64,000 bases of DNA from Thiorhodovibrio frisius (GCF_033954835.1 NZ_CP121471.1:186001-250000), one strand, 5' to 3'. Shown: positions 43,516-53,233, numbered from the stretch's first letter. Translations and numbers: made by a program. Notes: generated from the sequence alone by a model not told the origin.

Positions 43516-45950
43516 CAGGCGTTGACCCCGTAACGCCGATGGACGCAGCGCTACAACAAACGCGCCTGTTGCAGGTGGGGCAAGCCGGTGCACCGCCCTT
43601 ACTGCTGATTCCTGGCGCCCTGACTGTTGCTCAGGGTCTACTGCCCGTTGCGCGTGTTTTGGCGCAGCGTTATCGGGTGGGCGTTTTGGATGTTTCCGTG
43701 CCCATAGGTGGGGGTGAGTGTTTTAGTCTCCAGCAAGCAGCCACCCTGGCTGCCAACGCGGTGCGTCATCTCGCCAGCGAAGGCGAGCAGACGCTGGTGG
43801 TGGGCGAATCCGCCGGCGGTCTGATCGGTCTGGAGCTCGCGCGCATGCATCCCGCACTGGTGGCGGGTCTGGTGCTGGCCGATCCGCCGCTCGCGCCGGC
43901 CAAGCTCTGGCATGTGCGCAGCGCCATGCAGCAGGCGGTGCAACAGGCCCAGGCCCAGGGCCGCATAGAGGCTGCGCGGTTTTTTGCCGCCTACGCGCAA
44001 ACGCTGTTCGGCTATGCCCTGGCGGATGGCCAGAGCGACCGCGAGATACTCTATCATCCCACACTGTCTGAGTGCCCAGTGCTGACATTGGTCCTGACCG
44101 GCGACGAGCCGCTGTGGCCTGCGCGGCAGAGTGAGCGGGTGCCGTGTTTGCTGGACGCGCAGGACTTGTGGATGCTCGGGCAGCTGGATGCGCCCCGGTT
44201 GCGTGTTAAACGCCTAGCGCAGTGTGATCATATATTTTTGCGGCGTCATCCGGAGGCTTGTCTGCGCCTGCTTGCGGGCTGGCAGGCGGATATGCGCGCC
44301 CAACAGCCGCAGCGAACAGAGAACTCGAGCTCGGCTTCCGCTCAGCGATTCGCCGATGATGCGCGCTATCAGCAGGCGTTTCAGGCCCACCAAAACGGTG
44401 ACCTGCAAGCAGCCGAAGCCGGCTACCGAAATCTCCTCGCTCAGCACCCCGCACACGCCGAGGCCCTGCATAGTCTGGGGTTTGTTCTGTACCAGCGCGG
44501 CGACCCCGCAGGCGCCGAGGCACTCATTCGCCGCGCGATTCGCAACAACGATCAAGTCCCGGCCTATCACTGCCATCACGGTGTCATGTTGCAAGCCCTC
44601 TTGCGCTTGGAGGAGGCCCTACAGGCTTATGACCAAGCCTTGGCGCTTAAGCCCGATTATGCCGAGGCGCACTCCAACCGGGGCACTGCCCTCGATGACC
44701 TCGGGCGTTTGGAGGAGGCCCTACAGGCTTACGACCAAGCCTTGGCGCTTAAGCCCGATTATGCCGAGGCGCACTTCAACCGGGGCAATGCTGTTAAGGA
44801 CCTCGGGCGTTTAGAGGAGGCCCTACAGGCTTATGACCAAGCCTTGGCGCTGAAGCCCGATTATGCCAAGGCGCACTCCAACCGGGGCACTGCGCTCAAG
44901 TACCTCGGGCGTTTGGAGGACGCCCTACAGGCTTATGACCAAGCCTTAGCGCTCAAGCCTGATTTTGCCGATGCACACTCCAACCGGGGCAATGCTCTTA
45001 AGGACCTTGGGCGTTTGGAGGACGCCCTGCAGTCCTATGAGCAGGCCTTGCGTATCGCCCCGCAGCATCCGGGAACCCATAGTAACCGACTGCTGACGTT
45101 GCATTACCGTGAAGACCGTGCCGATGGTGCGATCCTCTCGGCGGCGCGCGCCTTTGGTCGGCGGTTTGACCGGTCCAACGCCGTGGTACGCCATGCCAAC
45201 CGGCCCGATCCTGCACGGCGCCTGCGCATCGGCTATGTCTCCGGCGACTTTCGCCAGCACCCGGTGGCCTTCTTTCTGGAACCGGTGCTCGCGCAGCATC
45301 GGGCCGAGGAAGTCGAACTCATCGGTTTCACGACCAACGCACGCCGCGATGCGCTCAGTGCGCGCTTGCAGGCCTATCTAGCTGGCTGGCACAGCCTGGT
45401 CGGCCTGGAGGATGCCGACGCCGCCGCGCTGATCCGCGCCCAGGGAATCGACATCCTGGTCGATCTATCCGGTCACACCGGCCACAACCGCCTGCCGGTA
45501 TTTGCCTATCGCCCCGCGCCGGTGCAGCTCAGTTGGCTGGGGTACGTTGGCACCACCGGCCTGACCACCATGGACTATGTGCTGGCGGATGGGTGGCGGA
45601 TCGTCATGTGGTGCCACCGGGAGAGGAGCAGCTGTTCACCGAGCAGGTGTGGCGACTGCCGCACAGCTATCAGTGCTTTTCCATGCCCGATCACCCGGCG
45701 GCCATCACCGCGCGCCCCCCCGAGCCCGACGTCATCGTGTTTGGCAGCTTCAGCAACCCGGCCAAGCTCTCGCCGCGCACCATCGCGCTCTGGTCGCGGG
45801 TGTTGGCCGCCAACCCCGAGGCCCGCCTGCGGCTCAAGTACGGCTGCCTGGATGATCCCCTGCAACAGCGCAACCTGCGCGCGCGCTTCGCCGCTTCCGG
45901 CTTTACCCGCGACCTGGAGGCGGCTTATCGGCAGATGTGGCGGCGTTGGT
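43500..45950 (+). pseudogene. Alpha/beta hydrolase-TPR-GT41 (SPINDLY-type) fusion, frameshifted
   Basis: Residues ~30-260 form an alpha/beta hydrolase (LLLIPGALTVAQGLLPVARV, nucleophile LVVGESAGGLIG, CDHIFLRRHPE). Residues ~280-530 are TPRs; at least four 34-residue units (102 bp) are almost identical. Then comes GT41 catalytic sequence (RIGYVSGDFRQHPVAFFLEP, ILVDLSGHTGHNRLPVFAYR). At ~45590 an 11-bp insertion that repeats GGCGGAT shifts the frame. The other frame continues HVVPPGEEQLFTEQVWRLPH to LEAAYRQMW and then stops being GT41, so the enzyme lacks its C-terminal third. Confidence 0.83.
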
Positions 45951-46000
45951 GTGATCAGCAATCCGATCCCGCCACCCCCCCCGGTGTCAGGATAGATGCC

Positions 46001-46660
46001 GTGACCACGGCGACAGAGTCCAACCGCCAACGCCCAAGTCAAAGGGACTGCACGACCCTTGTCGTGCTGGGCGCCTTCTCCAGTGGCACCACCGCGTTAA
46101 CCGGCTATCTTGAGCGCCTGGGTGCCTACAGCTGCCCACCGCATCTGCAACTCAATGACCCCATGACGCCGAGCAGCTACGAGCCCACCGCCTTGCGCGC
46201 GGCTTTGCTTGAGGCGGTGGATGAGCAGCAGTTGTGCCGCCGTGCGCAGCGGGGCGAGGGGTTTGCCGACTGGTTTCAGTCATGGTGGCAGGACCAATGC
46301 GCGCAAGCCAGATCCAACGGCAGCACACAGCTGGTTTTGAAACATCCCCTGCTGGCCTTCGTGATGCCTGAGATGGCCGCCGTCTGCAACCCCCGCTGGC
46401 TGATCATGATGCGCCCGTTCAGCGCCATCGAAACATCGCGACAGCGCCGTGGTTGGGGGGCGCCCTACGGCGCCGCAGGCGCGAGCAGAATCTATCAGGC
46501 CATCTTCGAACACCTCCTCGCCCAGCCTGATGACGCACTGATGCTGAATTTCGAGCACTTTCGCCAGGACCCTGCCTCACGCAAACGGCTCATTGATTGG
46601 CTCGGCTTAGCACCGAGCGCACAGGGACAAGTTCAGGCCGACGCCTGGGTGCGCGGTTAG
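46001..46660 (+). CDS. P-loop sulfotransferase-like protein
   Basis: About 219 residues from GTG 46001; the frame is continuous with the shifted GT41 end. TTLVVLGAFSSGTTALTGYL is the PAPS-binding P-loop form, and STQLVLKHPLLAFVMPEMAA, NPRWLIMMRPFSAIETSRQR and LMLNFEHFRQDPASRKRLID are the later sulfotransferase blocks. It probably sulfates a glycan. The start is uncertain because of the upstream junction. Confidence 0.7.
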   Translation: MTTATESNRQRPSQRDCTTLVVLGAFSSGTTALTGYLERLGAYSCPPHLQLNDPMTPSSYEPTALRAALLEAVDEQQLCRRAQRGEGFADWFQSWWQDQCAQARSNGSTQLVLKHPLLAFVMPEMAAVCNPRWLIMMRPFSAIETSRQRRGWGAPYGAAGASRIYQAIFEHLLAQPDDALMLNFEHFRQDPASRKRLIDWLGLAPSAQGQVQADAWVRG

Positions 46661-46704
46661 CGGCGCCATGCCATGGCGGCGACTCCACCTGACGAGGCGC
46701 AGCT

Positions 46705-46937
46705 CACCCAAAGCCGGGGCCAGCGCCAGCTCAAAGAGGGCAAGGCCATCGAGTCGGAGGAAGAGAACCGCGCCGAGCTAAACAAACAGGCCGAGGTGTT
46801 CGCGGCTAAGCGGTTGCCGATGTTGAAGGCGTTGGGGGTGGTGTAGGTACAACCGCATCGCCAGCCGCCGGCGCGGCGCGCCCTATTTTGACCTGTGGGC
46901 GGTGGCGAGTAAGGTGGCGGTGCGGCATGTGCCGGGG
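46705..46937 (+). pseudogene. Duplicated 3' ends of two methyltransferase genes
   Basis: 46712-46846 copies the end of the 29154 gene (KEGKAIESEEENRAELNKQA) and 46847-46937 copies the end of the 27252 gene with a short deletion. The order is the same as at 30550-30813. Confidence 0.8.
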
Positions 46938-46970
46938 TAGGGTGGCTTACACCCGCTCGCGCGAATCGGC

Positions 46971-46982
46971 TACACTCCCGCG
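46971..46982 (+). promoter_or_regulatory. CTANACT-N6-ATG box before an Rpn remnant
   Basis: CGGCTACACT, six bases, ATG 46983. The Rpn ORF continues only ~20 codons (MTADTQATDTTMKSDDD) before the PIN module. Confidence 0.5.
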
Positions 46983-47070
46983 ATGACAGCCGACACCCAG
47001 GCCACTGACACCACCATGAAGAGCGACGACGACAGGCTCCTGAATAGAAGCACCGGGCTTTGCTGTTGCT

Positions 47071-47487
47071 ATGGTTCGGCTGGTTATTGATACAAACGTC
47101 TTTGTCGCGGGACTGCGCTCGGCAGGTGGCGGATCGCGCGAAGTTTTGCGTCGCGCTCTATCCGGCAGCTATCAACCGCTGTTCGGAAATGCCTTGTGGC
47201 AGGAGTATTGCGATCTGTTGGGGCGCGATGTATGGAGCATGAAGACCACTGCACAAGAAAGGCAACAGGTGCTGGCGGCATTGGCGCAACGCGGTCGATG
47301 GGTGACGATTTATTATGGTTGGCGTCCCAATCTCCCTGATGAAGCAGACAACCACTTGGTGGAGCTTGCCCTGGCGGGAGGGGCTGCCGCAATCGTGACG
47401 CATAACGTGCGGGATTTTTCCCGAGGAGAACTGGTGTTTGATCAGCTGCGTTCGCTGACGCCTGCTCAATGTCTGGAGAAATGGTGA
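47071..47487 (+). CDS. PIN-domain toxin (COG1569-like)
   Basis: This 138-residue protein. RLVIDTNVFVAGLRSAGGGS has the first catalytic Asp, LFGNALWQEYCDLLGR the central Glu, DEADNHLVELALAGGAAAIV and THNVRDFSRGELVFDQLR the C-terminal acidic residues. Complete and probably a ribonuclease toxin. Its stop overlaps the antitoxin start. Confidence 0.87.
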   Translation: MVRLVIDTNVFVAGLRSAGGGSREVLRRALSGSYQPLFGNALWQEYCDLLGRDVWSMKTTAQERQQVLAALAQRGRWVTIYYGWRPNLPDEADNHLVELALAGGAAAIVTHNVRDFSRGELVFDQLRSLTPAQCLEKW

Positions 47488-47750
47488 TGACAACATTAAC
47501 GATCCAGTTGCCGGACGACACGGCGGCGCGCTTGGACTCTCTGGCACGTAGTCGCGGACTCACCACCAACAAATTGGTCGAGGATCTGAGTGCTCGCGCT
47601 TTGGCAGCCTGGGATACCGAAAACCATTTCCGGGCGATGGCTGCGACGGGCGACATCAAGCAAGCACTTAAAATTCTGGATCGACTGGATGCCGAAGACC
47701 GGCAAGCAGGCGCTGACCTGAGTTCGGAAATGCCCGAGAAAGCTGACTGA
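47487..47750 (+). CDS. RHH antitoxin
   Basis: This 87-residue protein from ATG 47487 (TGATGA overlap); ATG 47481 is an alternative. TTLTIQLPDDTAARLDSLAR then GLTTNKLVEDLSARAL is the ribbon-helix-helix; the acidic tail would wrap the PIN toxin. Related to the orphan at 21046. Confidence 0.82.
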   Translation: MTTLTIQLPDDTAARLDSLARSRGLTTNKLVEDLSARALAAWDTENHFRAMAATGDIKQALKILDRLDAEDRQAGADLSSEMPEKAD

Positions 47751-47784
47751 CGTCTCCAGTGGCAAACGGTCGAACTACCGCGTC

Positions 47785-47930
47785 GGGCCACATCACCCCG
47801 CCACACGCAACCCCGCTGTATCCAACACCACATCCGCCAGCGCCCAGGCCTCCGGGTTGTGGTTGATGAAGAGGTTCGTGCGGTAGTCGCCGTGCTGCAG
47901 CCGTTGGTGGGGGTGTTGGGGCTGAGCCCC
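47785..47930 (-). pseudogene. C-terminal gene fragment, copy of 36565-36700
   Basis: The minus strand reads FINHNPEAWALADVVLDTAG to a stop. An orphan CTACACT box without ATG follows at about 47952 on the plus strand. Confidence 0.5.
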
Positions 47931-47996
47931 CGCACTGCTGCCAGTTAATCCGCTACACTCGCGCAGGTTCAACCAAAGCCGACCGCTCGTCGCTGT

Positions 47997-48010
47997 GAAT
48001 TCCGGGGACA
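47997..48010 (+). repeat. Repeat A copy 9, left half
   Basis: GAATTCCGGGGACA, 5' exon of intron copy 6. Confidence 0.85.
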
Positions 48011-48811
48011 GTGCGGCCTGGCAAGGCCGCGTGCTCTAGCGGGTTAGAGTCCCGCCCGGGTAATCGTGAGCCGCGAGCCCGGTATCAAGCCTTACGGCGC
48101 GAAGGGTAACTGACGCGTCGGTGCGTAGGCATGAAAACAGGCGAGGTGCAAAGGTAGCGGGTGAAGCCGCCCCTGAAGGTGTAGAGCCCCGAAAAGAATT
48201 TGTCGGAGAGTGCCGACGGGTTTGTCCCCCCGGCAGGCAACACTCCATGTCGCGTCAAGGTCAGTGGCATGGAGACTCCCCGGGGTCCGAGGCCGTATCG
48301 AGCCTTACATTGAGAGCACGTGGTAACCAGGGAGATCCAACAGCCGGTCTGCGGGAGGTGGGCACCGATGAACAAGTCTAATCAACGAGGACATCGGCGG
48401 TGGTTGCTGGAAGTCGGAGCCACTCGTATGAGCGATGACGCCCGGTAATGCGGGTCGAGCAAAGGAGTGGCGGTTTGGGAGATTGCATTGGTCTAACACG
48501 CCCCTACACCGAGAGGACTCTGCGCGTGAAAACGAGAGCCGATGCGATTCACACCAATGGAGCCAAGCGCGAGAAACATGGGTGGTCTGATGGAAGGAGG
48601 GCTTTCTGTGTTGATGGGTTGAGACAGCCCATTCCTTGGTGAATGACCTGAACTGGGAGCCGGATGGTGTAACACTCCAAGTCCGGTTCTGCGAGGAGCC
48701 GGGTAACGAAGCTGCGCACGGTCATAATATTGTGGCACCGCCGGGAAACCAGGCGGAAACAGAGAAAACAAACCTTGACCTAAACGCGGACAAGTTCCCG
48801 GCTTACTCTCC
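48011..48811 (+). mobile_element. Group II intron, ORF-less, copy 6
   Basis: 801 nt, nearly identical to copies 2-4, between exact repeat A halves. The paralogous segment at 55522 has the same flanks without the intron, which defines the empty site. Confidence 0.9.
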
Positions 48812-48825
48812 GTATACTTAATTCC
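48812..48825 (+). repeat. Repeat A copy 9, right half
   Basis: GTATACTTAATTCC; start of the 2.5-kb segment duplicated at 55536. Confidence 0.85.
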
Positions 48826-48897
48826 TAGACGAAGACCGCAAAATGGGGCTATAGTTTTGCCAAGTCTTTGTGACTAAGGTCAGACATCGGCGAAACA

Positions 48898-49596
48898 ATG
48901 GCAAGACTCCCGAGAGTGGTGGTTCCGGGGTTGCCGCATCATGTAACGCAGCGCGGCAATCGACGGCAGCAGACGTTTTTTAGCGATGACGACTATGCGG
49001 AGTATCGTCGCTTGCTCTCGCTGTCCTGTCGTGCCTGCGAAACGCGGGTGTTGGCCTACTGCTTCATGCCCAATCATGTGCATCTGATTCTGGTGCCCGC
49101 GACGGAGTTTGGTTTGCGGGATGCGTTGGGTGAAGCCCATCGGCGCTACACCCGGATGATCAATTTTCGCCAAGGCTGGCGCGGGCACCTGTGGCAGGAA
49201 CGGTTCCACTCGTTCGTCATGGATGAGCGGCATTTGATCGGCGCTGCCCGATATGTGGAGCTGAATCCCGTGCGCGCTCGCCTGTGCCAACGGCCAGAGG
49301 ATTGGGAGTGGTCGAGTGCGCGGGCGCATTTGGCGGGAGCGGATGATGCGTTTGCCCAAGTCGCGCCGCTGTTGGAGCTCATCTCAGACTGGCGCCGTTT
49401 CCTTGGCGAACCGGATGACAGGGATACCGTCGAAGCCCTGCACGCCCATGCTCGCACCGGGCGCCCGCTCGGTGGGGAGGACTTTGTCGAAGCGCTGGAG
49501 CAGCGCCTGGGTCGTGCGCTTAAGCGCCAAAAACCTGGACCAAAGCCACGCCAACGGGAGAGGGAAACGCGGGACCTGTTCGACACCGGCGCTTAA
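48898..49596 (+). CDS. REP-associated tyrosine transposase (RAYT), copy 4
   Basis: This 232-residue protein is identical in amino-acid sequence to the one at 55622. It has all catalytic motifs (CFMPNHVHLILVP, GAARYVELNPVRARL) and is followed at once by the truncated methyltransferase. Confidence 0.92.
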   Translation: MARLPRVVVPGLPHHVTQRGNRRQQTFFSDDDYAEYRRLLSLSCRACETRVLAYCFMPNHVHLILVPATEFGLRDALGEAHRRYTRMINFRQGWRGHLWQERFHSFVMDERHLIGAARYVELNPVRARLCQRPEDWEWSSARAHLAGADDAFAQVAPLLELISDWRRFLGEPDDRDTVEALHAHARTGRPLGGEDFVEALEQRLGRALKRQKPGPKPRQRERETRDLFDTGA

Positions 49597-49605
49597 GCCT
49601 GGCCG

Positions 49606-49866
49606 GCCTCCCATTTGCTGGAGTCCTTCGGGCGCAGGGACTTCCGCGCGGTGCTCGCCGAATGGCGCCGGGTGCTGAAACCCGGCGGCTTGCTGCGCCT
49701 AGCCGTACCCGACTTCGCCGCCTGTGCCAAGCTATATCATGAACGCGGGCTGGCCGATGGGCTGAACGGGCTGATCTGGGGCGGCCAGCGTGATGGGATG
49801 GACGATCACAAGATGATCTTCGACGAGCCCTTCCTCAAGCATGAGCTGCAAGGGCTGGGCTTCGGG
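49606..49866 (+). pseudogene. SAM methyltransferase, truncated at both ends
   Basis: FRAVLAEWRRVLKPGGLLRL to MIFDEPFLKHELQGLGF, the middle of the 54289-type protein. The RAYT cuts the 5' end and repeat B cuts the 3' end. Confidence 0.82.
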
Positions 49867-49943
49867 ACATTTGGGGCCAGGCTCGAATTAATTCACTCAG
49901 TTAACCCCCTCAAGCCGCGGCAGGCGCCGATGCCGGTCAAAGC
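49866..49943 (+). repeat. Repeat B copy 9, long form
   Basis: GACATTTGGGGCCAGGCTCG, then AATTAATTCACTCAGTTAAC and CTCAAGCCGCGGCAGGCGCC, a ~75-bp unit that recurs before Rpn genes at 53055, 56589 and 59542. Confidence 0.78.
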
Positions 49944-49977
49944 CGATCTAAACCTGCACCTGTCGGGGCGAATCGGC

Positions 49978-49989
49978 TAGACTCGTCCC
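49978..49989 (+). promoter_or_regulatory. CTANACT-N6-ATG box before Rpn copy 2
   Basis: CGGCTAGACT, six bases, ATG 49990 (short leader frame), 52 nt before the Rpn ATG. Confidence 0.5.
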
Positions 49990-50041
49990 ATGAGCGCCAA
50001 GCCCCAAATGGCCAACAACGGCATGCGGATAGGGAACCCCG

Positions 50042-50911
50042 ATGAGCCACGACCAGAACTTCAAGAACCTCATCCTCGACTACCCACGCCAGGCCATTGA
50101 GTTTGCCGCCGCGAGCGAAGCGGCCCGGCTGGGCGAGGAGGTGCGCATCCTGCCGCTGCGCGAGGAACAGCTGAAGGAACGTCTTGGCGAGCGCTTTCGC
50201 GAACTCGACGTGCCCTTGCTGCTGGAATGGCCCGATGGGCGCCGCCAGGCACTGCTGTTTGTCTTCGAGGAAGAAACCGAGCCCGGGCGCTTCTCCATCC
50301 ATCGTCTGATCCACTATTGCGTGGACATCGCCGAACTCTACCAGACAGAGCGGGTAGTGCCGGTGGTGATCTTCCTGCACCCCGGGCAGTTCCGCGAGAC
50401 ACTCAGCTTGGGCAGCGACACGCGCGTGTATCTGCACTTCAGCTATCTGGCCTGGCCGCTCTTTGGGCTCAAGGCGCGCGATTATTTCGACAGCTCCAAC
50501 CTGGTCGCTCGGCTGAACCTGCCCAACATGCAGTATGCGCCCGAGGAGAAGGTCGAGGTCTACGCCCAAGCGGTGCGCGGTCTGCGCACGCTGGAACCCG
50601 ACCGCGAACGTCAGATCAAATATCTGGACTTTGTCGACATCTATGCCAACCTTGACGAGAATGAACGCCAGCGCTACCAGCAAGACTATGCCGAGGAGAT
50701 CGAGACCATGAGCGCGTTTGCCGATCGGTTTATTGAGCAGGGAATGCAGCAGGGCGAAGCCGCCATTCTGATGCGCCAGTTCGCGCGAAAGTTCGGTTCT
50801 GATTCAGCCGAGACCTACCGCCCGCGTATCGAATCCGCCAAGCCCGAGCAACTGGAGGCCTGGTCCGAGCGCATCCTCACCGCTGAAACGCCGGAGACCC
50901 TCTTTCACTGA
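50042..50911 (+). CDS. Rpn-family nuclease, SHDQNF group, copy 2
   Basis: This 289-residue protein is the shortest of the group, with a single QQG unit (EQGMQQGEA). Otherwise it matches the 30951 product (SHDQNFKNLILDYPRQAIEF, ERQIKYLDFVDIYANLDENE). It is intact and ends in the DUF4351-like tail. Confidence 0.85.
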   Translation: MSHDQNFKNLILDYPRQAIEFAAASEAARLGEEVRILPLREEQLKERLGERFRELDVPLLLEWPDGRRQALLFVFEEETEPGRFSIHRLIHYCVDIAELYQTERVVPVVIFLHPGQFRETLSLGSDTRVYLHFSYLAWPLFGLKARDYFDSSNLVARLNLPNMQYAPEEKVEVYAQAVRGLRTLEPDRERQIKYLDFVDIYANLDENERQRYQQDYAEEIETMSAFADRFIEQGMQQGEAAILMRQFARKFGSDSAETYRPRIESAKPEQLEAWSERILTAETPETLFH

Positions 50912-50924
50912 GGCTCGAATCTCG

Positions 50925-51869
50925 CCAATCCACATCCGTGACATCACCCGGCTGGATGATGCCGCCCTGGCGCAGTGCATCCAGACCGAACAGATCGACG
51001 TCCTAATCGACCTCTCCGGCCATACCGCCGGCTCACGCCTGAGCGTCTTCGCCCACCGCCCCGCGCCGGTGCAACTGAGCTGGCTGGGCTACTTCGCCAC
51101 CACCGGACTCACCACCCTGGACGCCGTGCTGCTCGACCCCTGGCACGCCCCGGAAGGCACCGAGGCCCAGTTCGTCGAGCCCATCCTGCGCCTGCCAGCC
51201 GGACGCTGGTGCTACCAACCGGTGCCCTGGGCGCCCAAGGAACTCTCGCCACCGCCGGCTGAACGCAACGGGTGGATCACCTTCGGCAGCTTCAACAACA
51301 CCGCCAAGCTCAATGACGGCGTCTACGACCTCTGGGCGCGGATTCTAGCCGTCGTGCCGGATTCCCGCCTGATCCTCAAATGGCGCACCTTCAACGACGC
51401 GGCCTTGCGCCAGCGGGTCACCCAGGCCTTTGTGGCTCGCGGCATCGCCGCCGAGCGCATTGAGCTGCGCGGCCCCAGCTTTCATGCCGACCTGCTGAAA
51501 GAATACGCGGAGCTGGATATCGCGCTCGATCCCTTCCCCTTCACCGGCGGCCTGACCAGCTGCGAAGCGCTGTGGATGGGCGTGCCGGTGATCACCTGGC
51601 CGCAAGCGCGTGTGGTCAGTCGCCAGACCCACGCGGTTCTGCACCAGATCGGCCTGCGAGAGCTCTCGGCCAGCGACGCCGATAGCTATGTGCGCCTGGC
51701 CAGAGACCTGGCCGCGGACCCCGTGCGCTTGCATGAGCTGCGCCAGGGGCTCAGGGCGCGGATGCAAGGCTCCCGCTTGATGGACACGGCAGGCTTTACC
51801 CGTTGCCTGGAGGATAGGTTGATGCAGCCATATCAGGAGATTGAACGCGAGGGCAGGCGCTCATTTTAA
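50925..51869 (+). pseudogene. GT41 SPINDLY-type O-GlcNAc transferase, 5'-truncated
   Basis: It begins IHIRDITRLDDAALAQCIQT and keeps ILIDLSGHTAGSRL-type (VLIDLSGHTAGSRLSVFAHR), WITFGSFNNTAKLNDGVYDL, FPFTGGLTSCEALWMGVPVI and the C-terminus. The TPRs and N-terminal GT lobe present at 60693 are missing. It follows the Rpn stop directly. Confidence 0.8.
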
Positions 51870-52064
51870 GCACACCCTAGCGCAGCGAGCCGCTCCGGCA
51901 ATGCCTGGCGGCGGTATGAGGCGCAGCTGGGGCCGTTGGTGGGGGTGTTGGGGCGTGGTGGGGCAGCGTGAGCGATGCCCGCCAACTTTGCCTCGACCTA
52001 CGCGAACTGGCGGAGGTTCGGTATGATCGGGGGCTACAGTTGCCGTCTGTGCAGGAGGTTCACC

Positions 52065-52292
52065 ATGATAACGGCGGAAAGAATTCTTGAGGAAGCGCGT
52101 TCCTTGCCCGAGTTTGAGTTACGCGAGGTGTTGGATTTCGTCGGTTATCTGAAGGCACGTTCGCGTCAGCCGGCGGTTGACGAAGGAGATGAGGACGCCG
52201 AGGCCGATTGGGCGGAGTTCAAAGAGGGTGCCGGTCTCTGGTCGGGGAAATTCGTGCGCGAAGAGTGCTATGACCGTAAGATTCTTCGTTGA
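52065..52292 (+). CDS. DUF2281-like antitoxin
   Basis: This 75-residue protein from ATG 52065, preceded by AGGAGG at 52053. MITAERILEEARSLPEFELR and EVLDFVGYLKARSRQP, then an acidic tail, are typical of antitoxins paired with VapC toxins. It overlaps the toxin gene by 23 nt. Confidence 0.75.
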   Translation: MITAERILEEARSLPEFELREVLDFVGYLKARSRQPAVDEGDEDAEADWAEFKEGAGLWSGKFVREECYDRKILR

Positions 52293-52680
52293 TACCAATG
52301 TCGCCGTCTATGCGCTGGATGCCGATCCGCATCGTCATGAGCGAGCGTTCGCCATCATGCGGCAAAGTCCGGTCATCAGTGCCCAAATTGTCAATGAGTT
52401 CCTGAGTGTTCTGACCAGCAAGAAAGGCGTGCCAAGGGAGCGCGCGAACCGTTACGCGCGCATCATGCTTCGCCGCTGTGAAGTTGTGCCGTTGACCGTG
52501 CAGGTTGTTGAAAGAGCGATTTCCATCGGTGAGCGTTATCAGGTTAGTCACTGGGACGCCTTGGTCGTTGCCGCCGCATTACTGAGCGGTTGCGACACGC
52601 TCTATTCAGAAGATTTGCAAGACGGCCAGGTATTCGAGCGGTGCCTGACCGTCAGGAATCCGTTTTCTGGGTGCATCTAG
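52270..52680 (+). CDS. PIN-domain toxin (VapC-like)
   Basis: This 136-residue protein from ATG 52270. VRFFVDTNVAVYALDADPHR has the first Asp, ISAQIVNEFLSVLTSKKG the Glu, and YQVSHWDALVVAAALLSGCD plus LYSEDLQDGQVFERCLTVRN the C-terminal Asp residues. It is full length and appears functional. Confidence 0.88.
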   Translation: MTVRFFVDTNVAVYALDADPHRHERAFAIMRQSPVISAQIVNEFLSVLTSKKGVPRERANRYARIMLRRCEVVPLTVQVVERAISIGERYQVSHWDALVVAAALLSGCDTLYSEDLQDGQVFERCLTVRNPFSGCI

Positions 52681-52734
52681 CCGATCACCCCGCCACCCTC
52701 AACCCCGCCATCTCCAACACCACACTTGGAGTAG

Positions 52735-53044
52735 CTACCGGGCTAACGGGCTGGGCGCGAACGATCCGCTCCTCTCGCCCCATTCCCTGTATCTGGAGCT
52801 GGGAGAAACGCCCGAGTCTAGACAGGCCGCCTATCGGGAACTGTTCCGCACGGGCTTGGATGAGGCGGCGCTCTCGGAGTTGCGCTTGGCCATTCAACAA
52901 TCCCAGCCCATCGGCAGCGAGCGGTTTTTGCAGCAGATTGAACAGATGACTGGTCAGCGGCGCGAGGCCCGCCCACGAGGGCGACCGCGCGTCGAGCCGG
53001 ATGGGCCAGCGCTGTTGCCGGGGCAGATGGAGTTGGGGCTTTAG
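52735..53044 (+). pseudogene. C-terminal fragment of second-family RAYT
   Basis: ANGLGANDPLLSPHSLYLEL-type sequence, then GETPESRQAAYRELFRTGLD and IGSERFLQQIEQMTGQRREA to a stop, spread over frames. It matches 63777-64000. The catalytic region is absent. Confidence 0.75.
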
Positions 53045-53054
53045 AGTTTCTTAC

Positions 53055-53132
53055 GGGACATTTGGGGCCAGGCTCGAATTCATTTCGCACGCCAACCCCC
53101 TCAAGCCGCAGCAGGCGCCGATGCCGGTCAAA
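53055..53132 (+). repeat. Repeat B copy 10, long form
   Basis: GGGACATTTGGGGCCAGGCT then CGAATTCATTTCGCACGCC and the CCGATGCCGGTCAAA end. Confidence 0.78.
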
Positions 53133-53169
53133 CCCTATCGGGAGCCTGCCGCTGTCGAGGCGAATCGGC

Positions 53170-53181
53170 TAGACTCGTCCC
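53170..53181 (+). promoter_or_regulatory. CTANACT-N6-ATG box before Rpn copy 3
   Basis: CGGCTAGACT, six bases, ATG 53182; here the leader frame stops after five codons (TAG). Confidence 0.5.
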
Positions 53182-53233
53182 ATGAGCGCCACGCCCTAGA
53201 TGGCCAACACGGGCACGCGGACAGGGAGCCCCA

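Larger units (their letters stand above)
48812..51308 (+). repeat. Segmental duplication, first copy
   Basis: RAYT, methyltransferase fragment, Rpn gene and GT41 start are almost identical in order and sequence to 55536-58058. The main length difference is 24 bp in the Rpn QQG repeat. Confidence 0.85.

Noticed and set aside
44611-45050. Regular 102-bp direct repeats considered as a CRISPR or satellite array
   Set aside because: There are no spacers, the unit equals 34 codons and it encodes TPR helices in frame.
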